From: Desulfosoma sp.
GTDB taxonomy: Bacteria > Desulfobacterota > Syntrophobacteria > Syntrophobacterales > DSM-9756
Length of the DNA: 64,000 nt
NCBI GenBank assembly: GCA_037481875.1
Contig: JBBFKY010000001.1
Coordinates: forward strand, 594,806 to 658,805
Reading direction: 5' to 3'
In this document: positions 9,169 to 19,302 of the stretch, in pieces
Numbering within the stretch: position 1 is the first letter of the stretch
Layout of the letters: the number at the start of each line of letters is the position of its first letter
Notes under the pieces: generated by a model
Databases searched by the model: none
The model's input: the letters and a program-made list of their open reading frames with translations, nothing else
Told to the model about the DNA's origin: nothing
Made by a program: the position numbers and the translations under genes

Positions 9169-10458
9169 TCAGATCAGGGAAATTACATGCACAGCGCAGG
9201 AAATGCAGGGATCATAGCAGCGAATGATCTTTTCGGCTTCCCTGCGCAGAACATCAGTCGGCTCACTCGCGAAGCTTTCGAGAAACAGGCGCAGATCCAT
9301 TTCCATATGGGCCAGATTTTGCGATGTGGGTGGGATAATGGTGCAGCTTTCGATCCGTCCCGTGCTGCCGACTCGGTAACGATGCATGAGACTGCCTCGA
9401 GGGGCCTCGGTGATCCAGACCGCTTCCCCTTCCACAGGTTCGTAGGGGACAAAGGCCCGATCAGGTTCTTCATAGTCGGCAATAATTCTTAGGGCCTCAT
9501 AAAACGCATAAGCCAATTCCACGGCTCGAGCCACAATGGCCATGCGCGTGTTTCTTATGGGAACCGAAATGCCGGCATCTTTCAGAGCGCTTTGAATGGC
9601 CGTTGGAAGTTTGGCGTGATTGAGGTTAAGGCGGGAAAGAGGTCCTACCATGTAAGGGGTCTGAGACCCGTCGCGGATCCTACCGGCATGAAGCGCCGTG
9701 GAATGGGAAACCTGAAATTCGATGACGGTCTCAAGAAAGGCGTCCATGGAAAATGTCTCACCGGTGGAAAAGCCCATGGTCCCTTCGTTCATGGGGTATT
9801 CTTCATCGTGGACAAGAGACACCCACACCGTGTCCCATGCCGTTTCCGGAAAAGGAAGGGAAGCCGCCCAAGAAATTTCCTTCAGTGACTCTTCATAGGC
9901 GGTCTCCAGTTTCGGTGCCAGGGATAGCAAGGCTTTCTTTGACGGTGTGCGCGTAAAGCCACCAACACGGACGGACACAGGATGCACGGATCGTCCGCCG
10001 AGAACGGCCAGAAGTTCATTGCCCAATTTTTTGAAGCGAACGCCTCGCGCCAAGATGGATTGCTCGTTTTTGGATTCCCAAGCACTGTTGAGGCCGTAAA
10101 AGTCGGGACCATTCAGCAGATACATGTGCAGGGCATGGCTTTCGATCCATTCGGCGCAATAAAGAAGACGCCTCAGGTCTCGAAGAGGTTTTTCCACCTG
10201 GATGCCGAAGATTTTTTCCAAGGCATGCACCGACGACATCTGGTAAGCCACCGGACAAATGCCGCAAATTCTCGCCGTAAAATCCGGAACATCTTCATGA
10301 GGGCGACCGATCAGAAAGGCTTCGAAAAACCGAGGTGCCTCATGAATAGTGACGTGGACCTGAGTGGGAGCTCCGTGACGAATCTCGATAAAGATTCCCC
10401 CTTCACCTTCCACTCGAGCCAGTGATGGAACGTGGATGATCTTACGATCGGCTTTCAA
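9169..10458 (-). CDS. hydA: [NiFe]-hydrogenase large (catalytic) subunit, group 3b-like
   Basis: The 429-residue subunit carries the NiFe active site. The nickel ligands are in RICGIC (Cys65, Cys68) near the N-terminus and DPCISCAVH (Cys418, Cys421) at the C-terminus. After His424 there are only five residues (VISLI), the short peptide removed by a maturation endopeptidase in this enzyme class. It is the last gene of a four-gene minus-strand operon whose order (4Fe-4S subunit, FAD/NAD subunit, small, large) matches cytoplasmic group 3b NAD(P)-linked hydrogenases, also called sulfhydrogenases. Its start overlaps the end of the small-subunit gene. No maturation genes lie in the window. Confidence 0.93.
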   Translation of the reverse strand: MKADRKIIHVPSLARVEGEGGIFIEIRHGAPTQVHVTIHEAPRFFEAFLIGRPHEDVPDFTARICGICPVAYQMSSVHALEKIFGIQVEKPLRDLRRLLYCAEWIESHALHMYLLNGPDFYGLNSAWESKNEQSILARGVRFKKLGNELLAVLGGRSVHPVSVRVGGFTRTPSKKALLSLAPKLETAYEESLKEISWAASLPFPETAWDTVWVSLVHDEEYPMNEGTMGFSTGETFSMDAFLETVIEFQVSHSTALHAGRIRDGSQTPYMVGPLSRLNLNHAKLPTAIQSALKDAGISVPIRNTRMAIVARAVELAYAFYEALRIIADYEEPDRAFVPYEPVEGEAVWITEAPRGSLMHRYRVGSTGRIESCTIIPPTSQNLAHMEMDLRLFLESFASEPTDVLRREAEKIIRCYDPCISCAVHVISLI

Positions 10459-11206
10459 GGCGTGCCTTCCTGAAAGTATAGGTGTTCATTTTGTCCAGAA
10501 GAGCCTGACATTCCCTGGCGTTAAGCCCCATCTTTTCAAACCACGCGAGAAGCCCATCCACGTTGGCATCTTCTTTGGGACCAAAGCAGCCGTAGCAGGG
10601 TCTTTCCAGGGAAGGGCATAAAGCCTCACAGCCGGCCCGAGTCACGGGCCCAAGGCAAGGCTGCCCCTGAGACACCAAAAGGCAGGGAATGCCATGCCTT
10701 TTGCACTCCATGCACACACTGTATCCGCGAAGCATGGGGCGTCTTCCCAGCAGGAAGGCCACCAAGGTTTCGGAAAGGGCCTGAGTGGTGATGGGACATC
10801 CGTAGAGCTCATAGTCCACGTGGACATGTTCGCTGATGGGTGTGGATGTGGACAAAGCCTGAACAGCTTGAGGTGATGGATAGGTTGAGGCTTTATAAGA
10901 CGCTAGGTTCGCCCAGTTTCTTAAGGCCTGCAGGCCGCCGGAAGTGGCGCAGGAGCCCATGGCAATCAGGTGTCGAGATCTTTCCCGGATTTCCACAATC
11001 GTGTTTCTTTGTCGCGGCACAGAGACAGATCCTTCCACCAAAGCCAAGTCCAGCGTTCCCCGCAGGGGCTTGTCCATCGCTTCAGGGAAATAGGCCATTT
11101 CGAACAGGTCCACGAGCCGCACCAGGTCGTCTTCCAGATTGAGGACGGTGAGCTGGCAACCGTCGCAGGAAGTCAATTTAAAAATACCGAGCCGAGGTTT
11201 TTTCAT
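10442..11206 (-). CDS. hydD: [NiFe]-hydrogenase small (electron-transfer) subunit, group 3b-like
   Basis: A protein of 254 residues starting MKKPRLGIFKLTSCDGCQLT. The Cys14-x2-Cys17 pair and later cysteines (MGSCATSGG, YGCPI, CMECKRHGIPC, CLGPVTRAGCEALCPSLERP, CYGCFGP) are the ligands of iron-sulfur clusters that pass electrons between the NiFe centre and the diaphorase subunits. There is no twin-arginine signal, so the complex is cytoplasmic. I placed the start at ATG 11206; a TTG at 11260 that overlaps the upstream stop would add an untypical N-terminus. The gene is sandwiched between the FAD/NAD and large-subunit genes. Confidence 0.92.
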   Translation of the reverse strand: MKKPRLGIFKLTSCDGCQLTVLNLEDDLVRLVDLFEMAYFPEAMDKPLRGTLDLALVEGSVSVPRQRNTIVEIRERSRHLIAMGSCATSGGLQALRNWANLASYKASTYPSPQAVQALSTSTPISEHVHVDYELYGCPITTQALSETLVAFLLGRRPMLRGYSVCMECKRHGIPCLLVSQGQPCLGPVTRAGCEALCPSLERPCYGCFGPKEDANVDGLLAWFEKMGLNARECQALLDKMNTYTFRKARLESRS

Positions 11207-11256
11207 GGCTTTTTGGCCTTTTGTCACATTCGAACCCGTGAGTGTGAAAACGCAGA

Positions 11257-12117
11257 TCAAATTTCACGAACGTCCCAAAACATTTCGATATCGCTCAGGC
11301 GAAAGATAGGGCCGTCTTTGCATACGAACTTCGGCCCGAGCAGACAGTGGCCGCAGAACCCGGTACCGCAGTTCATGTTTCTTTCCGTGGACACAAAAAT
11401 TTTTTCCGAAGGAACGCCCTTGGCGGTGAGATCCCTGGCCAGAGAGGTCATCATCACTTCCGGCCCGCACATGAAAACGACGCTTCGCAATGGATCCAGG
11501 GAAAATTTCTTGAAAAGAACCGGAATCAACCCCACTTCCCCTTTCCAGTATTCTTCGGGGTCCGCCTTGTCCACGGTCAGATACACCTGAAAAATGTCCT
11601 TGTATCGAGGGAACTCGTCCCGAAAGATAATATCCTTGGGGGTTTTGGCACCGTAGAGAAGAATCTTTTTACCGGGCAGACTAGGACATGTGGAGAAGGC
11701 ACCACGGGAACTTTCGAGGACAATATGGCGAATGACGGATCTCAGCGGGGCAATGCCCAATCCTCCTGCGATGATCATCAGGTCGCGGTCTTCGACCTCA
11801 TCGAGAGGCCAGTGGTTTCCAAAGGGGCCTCTCATGCCGATTCCATCTCCAACGTTGAGCTTAGAAAGATGGGTGGTCACATCGCCTGCAATTCGAATGG
11901 TGTGCAGGATTTCCCTATCCTTGGGAGCGGAACTGATGGATATGGGAGCTTCCCCGATGCCGGGAAGGGACAGCATATTGAACTGGCCCGGTTGAAACGT
12001 ATAGCTTTTGGCGATGTCCCGGCTGGTAATCTTGAGGGCACAGCTAAAGGTATCCCGGGTTTCCTTTTTGATCCAGCGAATGGTCGTTTCAAAAGGAAGC
12101 ATGGCGTCATAGGTCAT
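11257..12117 (-). CDS. hydG: Hydrogenase FAD/NAD(P)-binding subunit (HydG-like)
   Basis: A ferredoxin-reductase-like subunit of 286 residues. The FAD part includes FQPGQFNMLSLPGIGEAPIS, and the NAD(P) part includes LMIIAGGLGIAPLRSVI and VFMCGPEVMM. A C-terminal 2Fe-2S binding loop has cysteines in NMNCGTGFCGHCLLGPKFVC. It would exchange electrons between NAD(P)H and the hydrogenase small subunit. The start ATG 12117 overlaps the upstream stop codon as ATGA and has AAGGAG nine bases earlier, so translation is coupled to the 4Fe-4S subunit gene. Confidence 0.92.
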   Translation of the reverse strand: MTYDAMLPFETTIRWIKKETRDTFSCALKITSRDIAKSYTFQPGQFNMLSLPGIGEAPISISSAPKDREILHTIRIAGDVTTHLSKLNVGDGIGMRGPFGNHWPLDEVEDRDLMIIAGGLGIAPLRSVIRHIVLESSRGAFSTCPSLPGKKILLYGAKTPKDIIFRDEFPRYKDIFQVYLTVDKADPEEYWKGEVGLIPVLFKKFSLDPLRSVVFMCGPEVMMTSLARDLTAKGVPSEKIFVSTERNMNCGTGFCGHCLLGPKFVCKDGPIFRLSDIEMFWDVREI

Positions 12118-13250
12118 GGCGTGCTCCTTGCCGATGCAAGGGCTTTGCATTCTTCTGTGATGTCGATACCCACCGGACACCAGGTGATACAGCGTCCGCA
12201 GCCGACGCATCCCAAGGTCCCGAATTGATCGACCCAGTAAGCCAGCTTGTGAGACACCCAATGTCGAAAGCGGGCTCTTCGCGACGGCCGAAAGTTGCCT
12301 CCATGCACCCTGGCGAAATTGACCGAAAAGCAGGAATCCCAGGTTCGGATTCTTGTGGAGGACACAACGCTTGATGTCTTGGAAACCCACGCCAAAGGAA
12401 CCTTGTCATGAGTTGTTGAGCAAAAACATGTGGGACACACCTGTGTGCAATTCCCGCAGCCAAGGCATCGAATGGCCGTTTCGGCCCATCGGGGGTGCTC
12501 CAGGTGGTTGAAGATGATGCGAGGCAGATCCTTCACCTGAATCATCTTGGGTATATGCTTGATGCAGTATTCCATTCTTTGAAACTTTTCGGTTTGGTGC
12601 TTTTCGTCGGCATGGGTGAGTTGGATGCCTCGAAGGAGATCTTTGGCTTTCTGTGAAGAGATTTCCACAAGGAAGGCATTTTCAAGTTCCGTGAGCGCGA
12701 TGTCATAACCACAGCGGGCTTCAGGACCTGTGCCCACGGAGTGGCAAAAGCACTGTTCGCCGGGGCGAACGCAGTTCACAGCTACAATAAAGATATTGTT
12801 TCTAACCGCCTCGTAGCGGCGGTCCTTAACAGGCCCTTTAAGGAAAACCTTATCGAGAATGTGAAGGGCTGCCAAATCGCAGGCTCGCATGGCGAAAAAC
12901 GCCAAAGGTTTCAGTGCAGGCGCTCCTGATGTCGGCAGCATCTGAAGTCGCCCCCTGGATCTTTTAGCAATGTATTCTTCGCGCACGGCAGGATGAAGAA
13001 AACGTTTAAAAGAATCAGGGCCAAGGGAGAAGGAGAAAAGAAGGCTTCCGTCGCCGGGGTCGAGTCGATAAAACCCTGGAGCCTGCCGATCTTCAAAGGA
13101 CAGGGGCATGTCCTGGAAAGTATCCAGTTCCTCGAGGACCACGACACCGGCCTTCACCTTAGGACCAATAATTGTAAAGGCGTCATGCAGAGCATCGAAG
13201 AGCCGGGGAAGGTCTTGTTTTGGTATCGTCGCTGTAATCATGGAAGACAT
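12114..13250 (-). CDS. hydB: Hydrogenase 4Fe-4S subunit (HydB-like)
   Basis: A 378-residue iron-sulfur subunit. Two ferredoxin-type motifs lie in the second half: CLGCGNCTQVCPTCFC (about residue 262) and CVGCGRCITWCPVG (about residue 345). The first half has additional cysteines (MRACDLAALH, CVRPGEQCFCHS) as in the beta subunit of group 3b hydrogenases and of anaerobic sulfite reductase subunit A. It is the first gene of the operon. AGGGGG lies immediately before the ATG at 13250 and ten bases before the ATG at 13241, so the protein may start at Met4. Its likely role is wiring electrons toward the diaphorase subunit. Confidence 0.9.
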   Translation of the reverse strand: MSSMITATIPKQDLPRLFDALHDAFTIIGPKVKAGVVVLEELDTFQDMPLSFEDRQAPGFYRLDPGDGSLLFSFSLGPDSFKRFLHPAVREEYIAKRSRGRLQMLPTSGAPALKPLAFFAMRACDLAALHILDKVFLKGPVKDRRYEAVRNNIFIVAVNCVRPGEQCFCHSVGTGPEARCGYDIALTELENAFLVEISSQKAKDLLRGIQLTHADEKHQTEKFQRMEYCIKHIPKMIQVKDLPRIIFNHLEHPRWAETAIRCLGCGNCTQVCPTCFCSTTHDKVPLAWVSKTSSVVSSTRIRTWDSCFSVNFARVHGGNFRPSRRARFRHWVSHKLAYWVDQFGTLGCVGCGRCITWCPVGIDITEECKALASARSTP

Positions 13251-14257
13251 TCCCCCTTATCGGCTCGTATCAAAAATTAAACTCACTAAAACATGCAGCC
13301 TTCGGTTCGGCAAGTCCTCTCAAGGCTCGCCCGGCATTGTTCCGCACATTTTCGAGCGTTCTCATGAAATACCTTCCTCCTCAACAGAGGAACCTCGGTG
13401 TCCTTCTTGTCTGCGCCCGGTAGAGGCGGACCGATGTGTCCGTCCCGTTTTCAACGACGGTTTCTGACCATTCCCTCCGTGTCGATTGTCACACGTCAAC
13501 GGTGCACCAATTTTTCACACAAAACGGAAAAGGTCGGAAACGGGCGGTGCGAAGATATAGAACAGCAACACCACATTGTGGGACGCTTCCGCAGCATCCC
13601 GGTTTCATCGGCGCATTTCATGCGCCCTACGGTGCGGGTTGAAGTATTCGGTCAAGCCGTGAGATTTGGATTGGTTTGATTGGCGCATTTCATGCGCCCT
13701 ACGGTGCGGACGCTTCAATTCCACGAACCTTCAATTGTTTCAACATCGTGGCGGCATGGTGAACGGCGCGCACAGATTCGGGAAGCCGATAACGACCGAT
13801 ACATTGTAGTCTGTAGGGCGCATGGAGGCGAAGCCGAAATGCGCCATCTCCCGGAATGCATGGGTGCATTGCTTACGGCCGACGGTTTCATCGGCGCATT
13901 TCATGCGCCCTACGGTGTGGATGCCCCAATTCCACGAAGCTTCCTGTGTTTCAACATCATGGCGGCATGATGGGCGGCGCGGAGAGGTTCGGGAAGACGA
14001 TAACGACCGATACATTGTAGTCTGTAGGGCGCATGGAGGCGAAGCCGAAATGCGCCATCTCCCGGAATGCATGGGTGCATTGCTTACGGCCGACGGTTTC
14101 ATCGGCGCATTTCATGCGCCCTACGGTGTGGGCTTTTACCGGAGCGTCATACAATGGTCCGAAAGTCGCGTATCATCGGCGCATTTCATGCGCCCTACGG
14201 TGGGGGTTGAAATATTCGGTAAAACCGTAACATTTGGATTGTTTTGATTGGCGCATT
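13251..14257. repeat. REP-like repeat cluster with a 211-bp tandem
   Basis: A gene-free kilobase between the hydrogenase operon and endonuclease V. The palindrome GGCGCATTTCATGCGCC occurs six times (starts 13610, 13682, 13893, 14104, 14178 and 14250), and two inverted relatives (GGGCGCATGGAGG...) lie near 13815 and 14026. Two nearly identical units of 211 bp run from about 13716 to 14137, and a third partial copy lies at about 14284-14370, inside the end of the endonuclease gene. One copy of the other palindrome family (TAGAGGCGGACCGATGTGTC) is at 13421. The promoter of the hydrogenase operon should lie at about 13251-13320; I did not identify it with confidence. Confidence 0.75.
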
Positions 14258-14947
14258 TCATGCGCCCCGCGGTGTGGATGGTCCAATTCCACGAAGCTTC
14301 CTGTGTTTCAACATCGTGGCGGCATGATGGGCGGCTCGCAGAGGTTCCGGAAGACGATAACGACCGATACACTTTTCCACAAGCTGAAGAGCCGAATCAC
14401 AGTCAGCCAAATGACCTGGGGAAACATAAAGGGGTTTGACTCCCGTTTTGGATCGGTACACGTAGCCGACCTGCATACCTTCGAGCCACAAAGGCCGTCT
14501 TTGTCCACGTTCCAGCCCCAACGGCTCATGGTCACCGCAAAGTCGTGTCTTGGCGCAGCCAACAGTTGGTTTTTCCAAAAGAACTCCCAGGTGACATGCT
14601 AGACCGAAGCGCCGTGGGTGCGCTAGCCCTTGGCCGTCGCACAAAAACACGTCCGGAGGGCGTCGAAGAAGCTCGTAGGCTTTCAAAACAGCCGGTATCT
14701 CCCGAAAACTCAAAAGCCCGGGCACGTACGGAAAGCGAATATCCGCTTGCACGTGCACCGTTTCCAAAAGCTTAAGGTCGGGCCAGGAAAACGTCATGAT
14801 AACGGCGATAAGTTGGTTGGTTTCCTTGATGTAAGAGAGGTCAGCCGCACCCAGAACGGAAAAGGAAACCGGCAAGTGACGCAGGCACACCCTGCCCGCA
14901 AGCTTTTCCTGAAGGGCACGAGCTTCTTTCGGTGATAACCGATCCAC
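14258..14947 (-). CDS. nfi: Endonuclease V (deoxyinosine 3' endonuclease)
   Basis: Endonuclease V cleaves DNA near deoxyinosine and acts in repair of deaminated adenine. The metal ligands are Asp36 (AADLSYI), Glu83 (PYVPGLLSFREIP) and Asp104 (DVFLCDGQGLAHPRRFG). The GVKPLYVSPGH and RLPEPLRAAH blocks near the C-terminus are also typical. The final residues after RAAH (about 18, from MLKHRKLRGIG on) are encoded by REP-like repeat DNA, and the stop codon falls inside a palindrome core. The natural end has apparently been replaced by repeat sequence. It lies downstream of nrdJ on the same strand, separated by 122 bases. Confidence 0.9.
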   Translation of the reverse strand: MDRLSPKEARALQEKLAGRVCLRHLPVSFSVLGAADLSYIKETNQLIAVIMTFSWPDLKLLETVHVQADIRFPYVPGLLSFREIPAVLKAYELLRRPPDVFLCDGQGLAHPRRFGLACHLGVLLEKPTVGCAKTRLCGDHEPLGLERGQRRPLWLEGMQVGYVYRSKTGVKPLYVSPGHLADCDSALQLVEKCIGRYRLPEPLRAAHHAATMLKHRKLRGIGPSTPRGA

Positions 14948-15069
14948 GGGACCTCTATGGAGAACCTTTGTCTCGGCTCAGTGTGTGGCAGTTTCCTCGC
15001 TCACCCTTGCTGCCGACTGTCCTATCCTGAAAAAGAGCCATTGGTCCAAACGCCAGGTGCGGTGCTGTG

Positions 15070-17364
15070 TTACGCGCACCTTGAAAAGCCGCAGGCTCGA
15101 CACACGATACATCCTCCGTCGTATTCCACGGAAGCTCCGCAATCGGGGCAGGCTCCCATCTCCTGCGTTGCAGAAGCCACATTGGCTTGAGCATGCCGGT
15201 TCAGGACCTTGGCAATGGCGTCCGTGCAGGAAAGGATCTGCTCTCCGTTTTGCCAGATGGGCGACGGGCATCGAATCCCCATGAGCTGGCGAATGATGGC
15301 CTCGATACGCACTCCAGAACGCAAAGCTAGAGAAATAAGCCGTGCTGTGGCTTCAATCTGGGAATAGGCGCAACCGCCGGCTTTGCCCATCTGAGCGAAC
15401 ACTTCACAAAAGCCGTATTCATCCCGATTGATGGTGACATAAAGTTTTCCACAGCCCGTATTGATGCGTTCGGTAGCCCCGATGGTCTTATCAGGGCGCG
15501 GCCTGGGCTCCACCTGACGAAATTCGGGTTTTTTCTGAATGTTAAGCACCTGCACATCTCGACTGCCGTCCCGGTAGACGGTCAGGCCCTTGCATCCGGC
15601 CTTAAAAGCCTGAAAGTAGGCGTTGTAAATGTCTTCAGGCGTCGCGCTGTTCGGAAAGTTGATGGTCTTGCTGACGGCATTGTCGGTGTATTTTTGAAAG
15701 GCCGCCTGAATACGTATGTGCCATTCGGGACCAATATCGTGAGCTGTGACGAAGACGCGGCGCACATCTTCCGGAATTTCAGAAAAAGCTTGCAGGCTTC
15801 CTCGAGCCGCAATTTTTTTCATGAGGCCTTCGGAATAGAATCTTTTCTCCTGAGCCACTTTTTGAAAAAGGGGATGCACCTCCAGGAGTTCTTCACCATC
15901 CAGCACCTTTCGAATAAAGGTGATGGCAAACACAGGCTCTACGCCACTGGAACACCCCGCCAAAATGCTGATAGTTCCCGTAGGGGCTATGGTCGTCGTG
16001 GTCGCATTCCTCATGAACGGATAGCTGCCGCCAGCTTCGGGATCATAGACGGATCCTTTGAAATTAGGAAAGTTCCCTCTTTTGGTGGCCAGATGGGCCG
16101 ACGCCTCTTTAGATTCCTTTTGAATAAAAGCCATCACTTCTTCAGCTACCGCAACGGCTTCGTCGGAGTTGTAAGGAATACCAAGGGCCATGAGCATATC
16201 CGCAAAGCCCATGACGCCAAGTCCGATCTTGCGGTTGGCTAACGTCATTTCTCGAATTTTGGCCAAAGGGTATTTGTTGACGTCGATGACATTATCGAGG
16301 AAATGAACCGCTTCCCAGACGACATCCTTAAGGCGTTCGTAGTTGATGCTGCCTTCCTGAACCATATGGAACAGGTTGATGGATCCAAGATTGCACGATT
16401 CGTAAGGCAGTAGCGGCTGTTCACCGCAAGGGTTTGTGCTTTCGATTATCCCCACGTGAGGGGTAGGGTTATGGCGGTTGATGGCGTCAATGAAAATGAC
16501 GCCGGGCTCCCCGTTTTTCCATGCCGACTGAACGATTTGATCGAAAACCTTGCGTGCCGACAGGGTCTTGGTGCGGGCGCCGGTTCGCGGATTAATCAGG
16601 TCGTAGTCCTCATTATTTTCCACGGCACGCATAAAGGCATCCGTGATAGCGACCGAGATGTTGAAATTGGTGAGCCGATCATTGTCGTGCTTGCAGGTAA
16701 TGAACTTTTCGATGTCCGGATGATCCACCCGCAGAATGCCCATGTTGGCACCGCGTCGTCGTCCTCCCTGCTTGATGGTGTCCGTGGCCGAATCAAAAAC
16801 GGTCATAAAACTCACAGGTCCACTGGCAACACCGTTGGTGCTCTTGACCACATCACCTTCAGGACGAAGCCGCGAAAAGGAAAAGCCTGTGCCGCCGCCG
16901 CTTTGATGAATCTTGGCGGCATGCTTGACGGCTTCAAAAATTTCTTCCAGCGAATCACCTACGGGAAGCACAAAACACGCCGACAACTGGCCCAGGTCGG
17001 TTCCGGCGTTCATGAGTGTGGGGGAATTGGGCAAGAAGTCCAAGGAAGTCATGAGGGCATAGAAACGCTGCGCCGTCTCCGCCGTTTCTTTTTCCGTCGC
17101 TCCGTAGAGAGCGTCCGCTTCAGCGACGGCTCGAGCCACCCGCCAAAAAAGTTCTTCCGGAGTTTCTACAGCCTCGCCCTTTTCGTCCTTTTTCAGGTAG
17201 CGTTTCTTTAAAACAACTAGGGCATTGGGGGTCAAAGGTATCGAGCTTCGAAGGGCAGAGCGTTTGGCGCGTTTCATGGTCGACTCTCCGGTCGGAACCG
17301 AGTTTCGCGACACGTCCTTGGCCTTTTCGTTGAGGGCGGCGTCTACCAAGCGTTCATCCGTCAT
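15070..17364 (-). CDS. nrdJ: Adenosylcobalamin-dependent (class II) ribonucleotide reductase
   Basis: A 764-residue class II reductase that makes deoxyribonucleotides with coenzyme B12 and so works without oxygen. Visible signatures are NSPTLMNAG and [14 protein letters not shown] near the N-terminus, the active-site stretch [31 protein letters not shown], and [23 protein letters not shown]-terminal zinc-ribbon-like region CPDCGA...[10 protein letters not shown] carries the cysteines that re-reduce the active site. The start at 17364 has GGGAG nine bases upstream. I looked for a cobalamin riboswitch or NrdR boxes upstream and did not recognise any. It is monocistronic or co-transcribed with nfi. 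Confidence 0.93.
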   Translation of the reverse strand: MTDERLVDAALNEKAKDVSRNSVPTGESTMKRAKRSALRSSIPLTPNALVVLKKRYLKKDEKGEAVETPEELFWRVARAVAEADALYGATEKETAETAQRFYALMTSLDFLPNSPTLMNAGTDLGQLSACFVLPVGDSLEEIFEAVKHAAKIHQSGGGTGFSFSRLRPEGDVVKSTNGVASGPVSFMTVFDSATDTIKQGGRRRGANMGILRVDHPDIEKFITCKHDNDRLTNFNISVAITDAFMRAVENNEDYDLINPRTGARTKTLSARKVFDQIVQSAWKNGEPGVIFIDAINRHNPTPHVGIIESTNPCGEQPLLPYESCNLGSINLFHMVQEGSINYERLKDVVWEAVHFLDNVIDVNKYPLAKIREMTLANRKIGLGVMGFADMLMALGIPYNSDEAVAVAEEVMAFIQKESKEASAHLATKRGNFPNFKGSVYDPEAGGSYPFMRNATTTTIAPTGTISILAGCSSGVEPVFAITFIRKVLDGEELLEVHPLFQKVAQEKRFYSEGLMKKIAARGSLQAFSEIPEDVRRVFVTAHDIGPEWHIRIQAAFQKYTDNAVSKTINFPNSATPEDIYNAYFQAFKAGCKGLTVYRDGSRDVQVLNIQKKPEFRQVEPRPRPDKTIGATERINTGCGKLYVTINRDEYGFCEVFAQMGKAGGCAYSQIEATARLISLALRSGVRIEAIIRQLMGIRCPSPIWQNGEQILSCTDAIAKVLNRHAQANVASATQEMGACPDCGASVEYDGGCIVCRACGFSRCA

Positions 17365-17718
17365 GACTTCGTAACTCCCTTAGGCAATTCGCAAAAGACA
17401 AAATGCTGTACCAGAGATGTGGGCTCCTTATGGATAAGGGGCATCACATTGTATACGGGGATCGGTGCAATGGCAAAAAAAGAAGAACCCATTGACTCCA
17501 AAAAGTCACGGGTAAACACTTAGATTCCATGGAAAAAATAGGGATCGCCTCAAGAAGTTTTTTTTCTTTTGCAGAAGCCCTGGACGCTTGGCCCCTGGGT
17601 GTCCCGGTTTCTTTCGCCGACGGCAAGATCATTGCGCCTTGGCGCTACTAAAGGTATGTTGTCCACGTTGTAGTCCGGAACAGGTTTTCTTTTGGTCCTT
17701 CGAAGGAACGGTGATCGA
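17365..17718. other. Divergent intergenic region between nrdJ and tatD
   Basis: This 350-base region separates divergent genes and must hold both promoters. A plus-strand frame of 40 codons (17529-17651, starting MEKIGIASRSFFSF) has no ribosome site and no recognisable relative, so I do not call it a gene. No riboswitch fold was recognised. Confidence 0.4.
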
Positions 17719-18525
17719 ATGTCTCACGTGACAGAATCCTCTAATGCTTGGCTTGTGGATACCCACGCGCATTTGGATTTTCCAGAACTTTCAACTGACT
17801 TGGAGGGGGTGTTTGAACGGTGTCGCGCGGCTGGGGTCGCCGTGATCATCAGTATCGGAATTGATGAAAAAACAAGCCGGGCCGCTGTTGAACTCAGTCG
17901 ACGCTACCCGCACGTCTACGCCACGGTGGGGCAGCACCCTCACGGTGCTCACAAACTCTCGGATGAGGAACTGCAAAAGCTGGCCGATTTGGCCTCTGAT
18001 CCCAAAGTGGTGGCCATTGGAGAAATGGGGCTGGATTATTACCGGGACAGACAACCGCGGCCTAGCCAAAAGGTGTGTTTGCAACAGCAATTGGAACTGG
18101 CCGTACAATGCCGAAAACCCGCAGTTTTTCACATTCGGCAAGCCCACGAAGACTTTCTCAAGATTGTGGCCCCCTATGTGGACCGTCTTCGACCCAGCGT
18201 GCTTCATTGTTTTTCCGGAGATTGGAAAATCGCCGTTCGTTGTCTGGATATGGGGTTTTATCTCTCCATTCCAGGAACAGTCACATACAAAAACGCCCAA
18301 GAGCAGCAGCTTGTGGTGCAAAAAGCTCCTTTGGACCGTCTTTTGCTGGAAACCGATGCTCCGTATCTCACCCCGGTTCCCTTTCGAGGAAAACCCAATG
18401 AACCCGCCTTTGTGCGCTACACGGCGGAAAAGATAGCGGAATTGAGGAGGTGTTCCTTCGAGGTGGTAGCCGAGGCGACCAGTCGCAATGCGGAAAGGGT
18501 TTTCGGTTTTGCCCGCTGCGTTTGA
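17719..18525 (+). CDS. tatD: TatD family metal-dependent DNase
   Basis: A TIM-barrel metallohydrolase of 268 residues. The metal ligands appear in DTHAHLD, IGEMGLDYY, the HIRQAHEDF segment, LHCFSGD and LLETDAPYL, all in the usual order. Members act as 3'-5' exonucleases or deoxyribonucleases in DNA repair and RNA quality control. ATG 17719 gives the family-typical start; an upstream TTG at 17692 would add nine residues. A gap of 144 bases with a weak REP-like palindrome separates it from the next gene. Confidence 0.9.
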   Translation: MSHVTESSNAWLVDTHAHLDFPELSTDLEGVFERCRAAGVAVIISIGIDEKTSRAAVELSRRYPHVYATVGQHPHGAHKLSDEELQKLADLASDPKVVAIGEMGLDYYRDRQPRPSQKVCLQQQLELAVQCRKPAVFHIRQAHEDFLKIVAPYVDRLRPSVLHCFSGDWKIAVRCLDMGFYLSIPGTVTYKNAQEQQLVVQKAPLDRLLLETDAPYLTPVPFRGKPNEPAFVRYTAEKIAELRRCSFEVVAEATSRNAERVFGFARCV

Positions 18526-18669
18526 AACGTTTTTTGAATGAATCCATGCAGTAGGTCCTTTAAGAGCGTACCGATGTGTATCGCCTTGAAAACAGTTACC
18601 GACGGAATGTTTTGGAATCGTTTTCAGGCAAACATCTAGGCTGTCAAGGCTTTGAGGAAAGGCGCAAAA

Positions 18670-19302
18670 GTGGCTCTCTATGTTGTTCGTGAGCCGTTGG
18701 TATTGGCTTCCGCATCTCCAAGAAGAAAGGAACTTCTGGCGCAGATGGGCCTGGAGTTTCGTGTGATTCCAAGCCCTGACGAAGAGCCCGCCATCGGTTT
18801 ACGGCCGGATGAAGGAGTGCGTCGATCCGCCTTGTTTAAGGCACGCACGGTAGCGCAGATGGAAACGACCTCGTGGGTTCTGGCGGCGGACACCATTGTG
18901 GTTTTGGGAGGCCATGTTTTTGGAAAGCCGTCGACGCCGCAAGAAGCCTACACCATGTTACGATCTCTTTCCGGCAGAAGCCACGATGTGTATACCGCCG
19001 TGTGTCTGACGCGAGCGGATAAAGGGTTTTGCCGGGTAGAAATCGTAAAGACTCGCGTGGAATTTCGTGAAATGACGGAAGCTGAAATCATCGCCTATGT
19101 GGGCACCGGTGAACCTATGGATAAAGCCGGCGCCTACGGCATTCAAGGGTTGGCCGGGGCCTTTGTCAAGGCCGTGTACGGCTCATACAGCAACGTTGTG
19201 GGGCTTCCCCTTGCAGAAACCCTTGGAATGCTCCAGAAAAACGGGATTATCATTCCTTCGGGGGTTGGGGAAAACCTTAAAACCGCATGGGGCGAGGGAT
19301 GA
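18670..19302 (+). CDS. maf: Maf-family nucleoside triphosphate pyrophosphatase
   Basis: A house-cleaning pyrophosphatase of 210 residues. The Maf signature LASASPRRKELLAQMGLEF is at the N-terminus. AADTIVVLGGHVFGKP and the GEPMDKAGAYGIQGLAGAFV block follow. Members hydrolyse dTTP, UTP or modified nucleotides. I chose GTG 18670, seven bases after AGGAAAGG; the TTG at 18652 overlaps that site. The stop codon overlaps the start of the next gene as ATGA, so the two are translationally coupled. Confidence 0.9.
   Translation: MALYVVREPLVLASASPRRKELLAQMGLEFRVIPSPDEEPAIGLRPDEGVRRSALFKARTVAQMETTSWVLAADTIVVLGGHVFGKPSTPQEAYTMLRSLSGRSHDVYTAVCLTRADKGFCRVEIVKTRVEFREMTEAEIIAYVGTGEPMDKAGAYGIQGLAGAFVKAVYGSYSNVVGLPLAETLGMLQKNGIIIPSGVGENLKTAWGEG

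Noticed and set aside
12118-12390. Long N-terminus for the hydrogenase FAD/NAD subunit
   Set aside because: It overlaps the 4Fe-4S subunit gene in another frame. The ATGA-coupled start at 12117 gives the normal family length.
17529-17651. 40-codon plus-strand frame upstream of tatD
   Set aside because: No ribosome site, no recognisable sequence, and it lies in the nrdJ promoter region.
17365-17700. Possible B12 riboswitch or NrdR boxes in front of nrdJ
   Set aside because: Neither a B12-box-like segment nor paired NrdR-type palindromes were found by eye.
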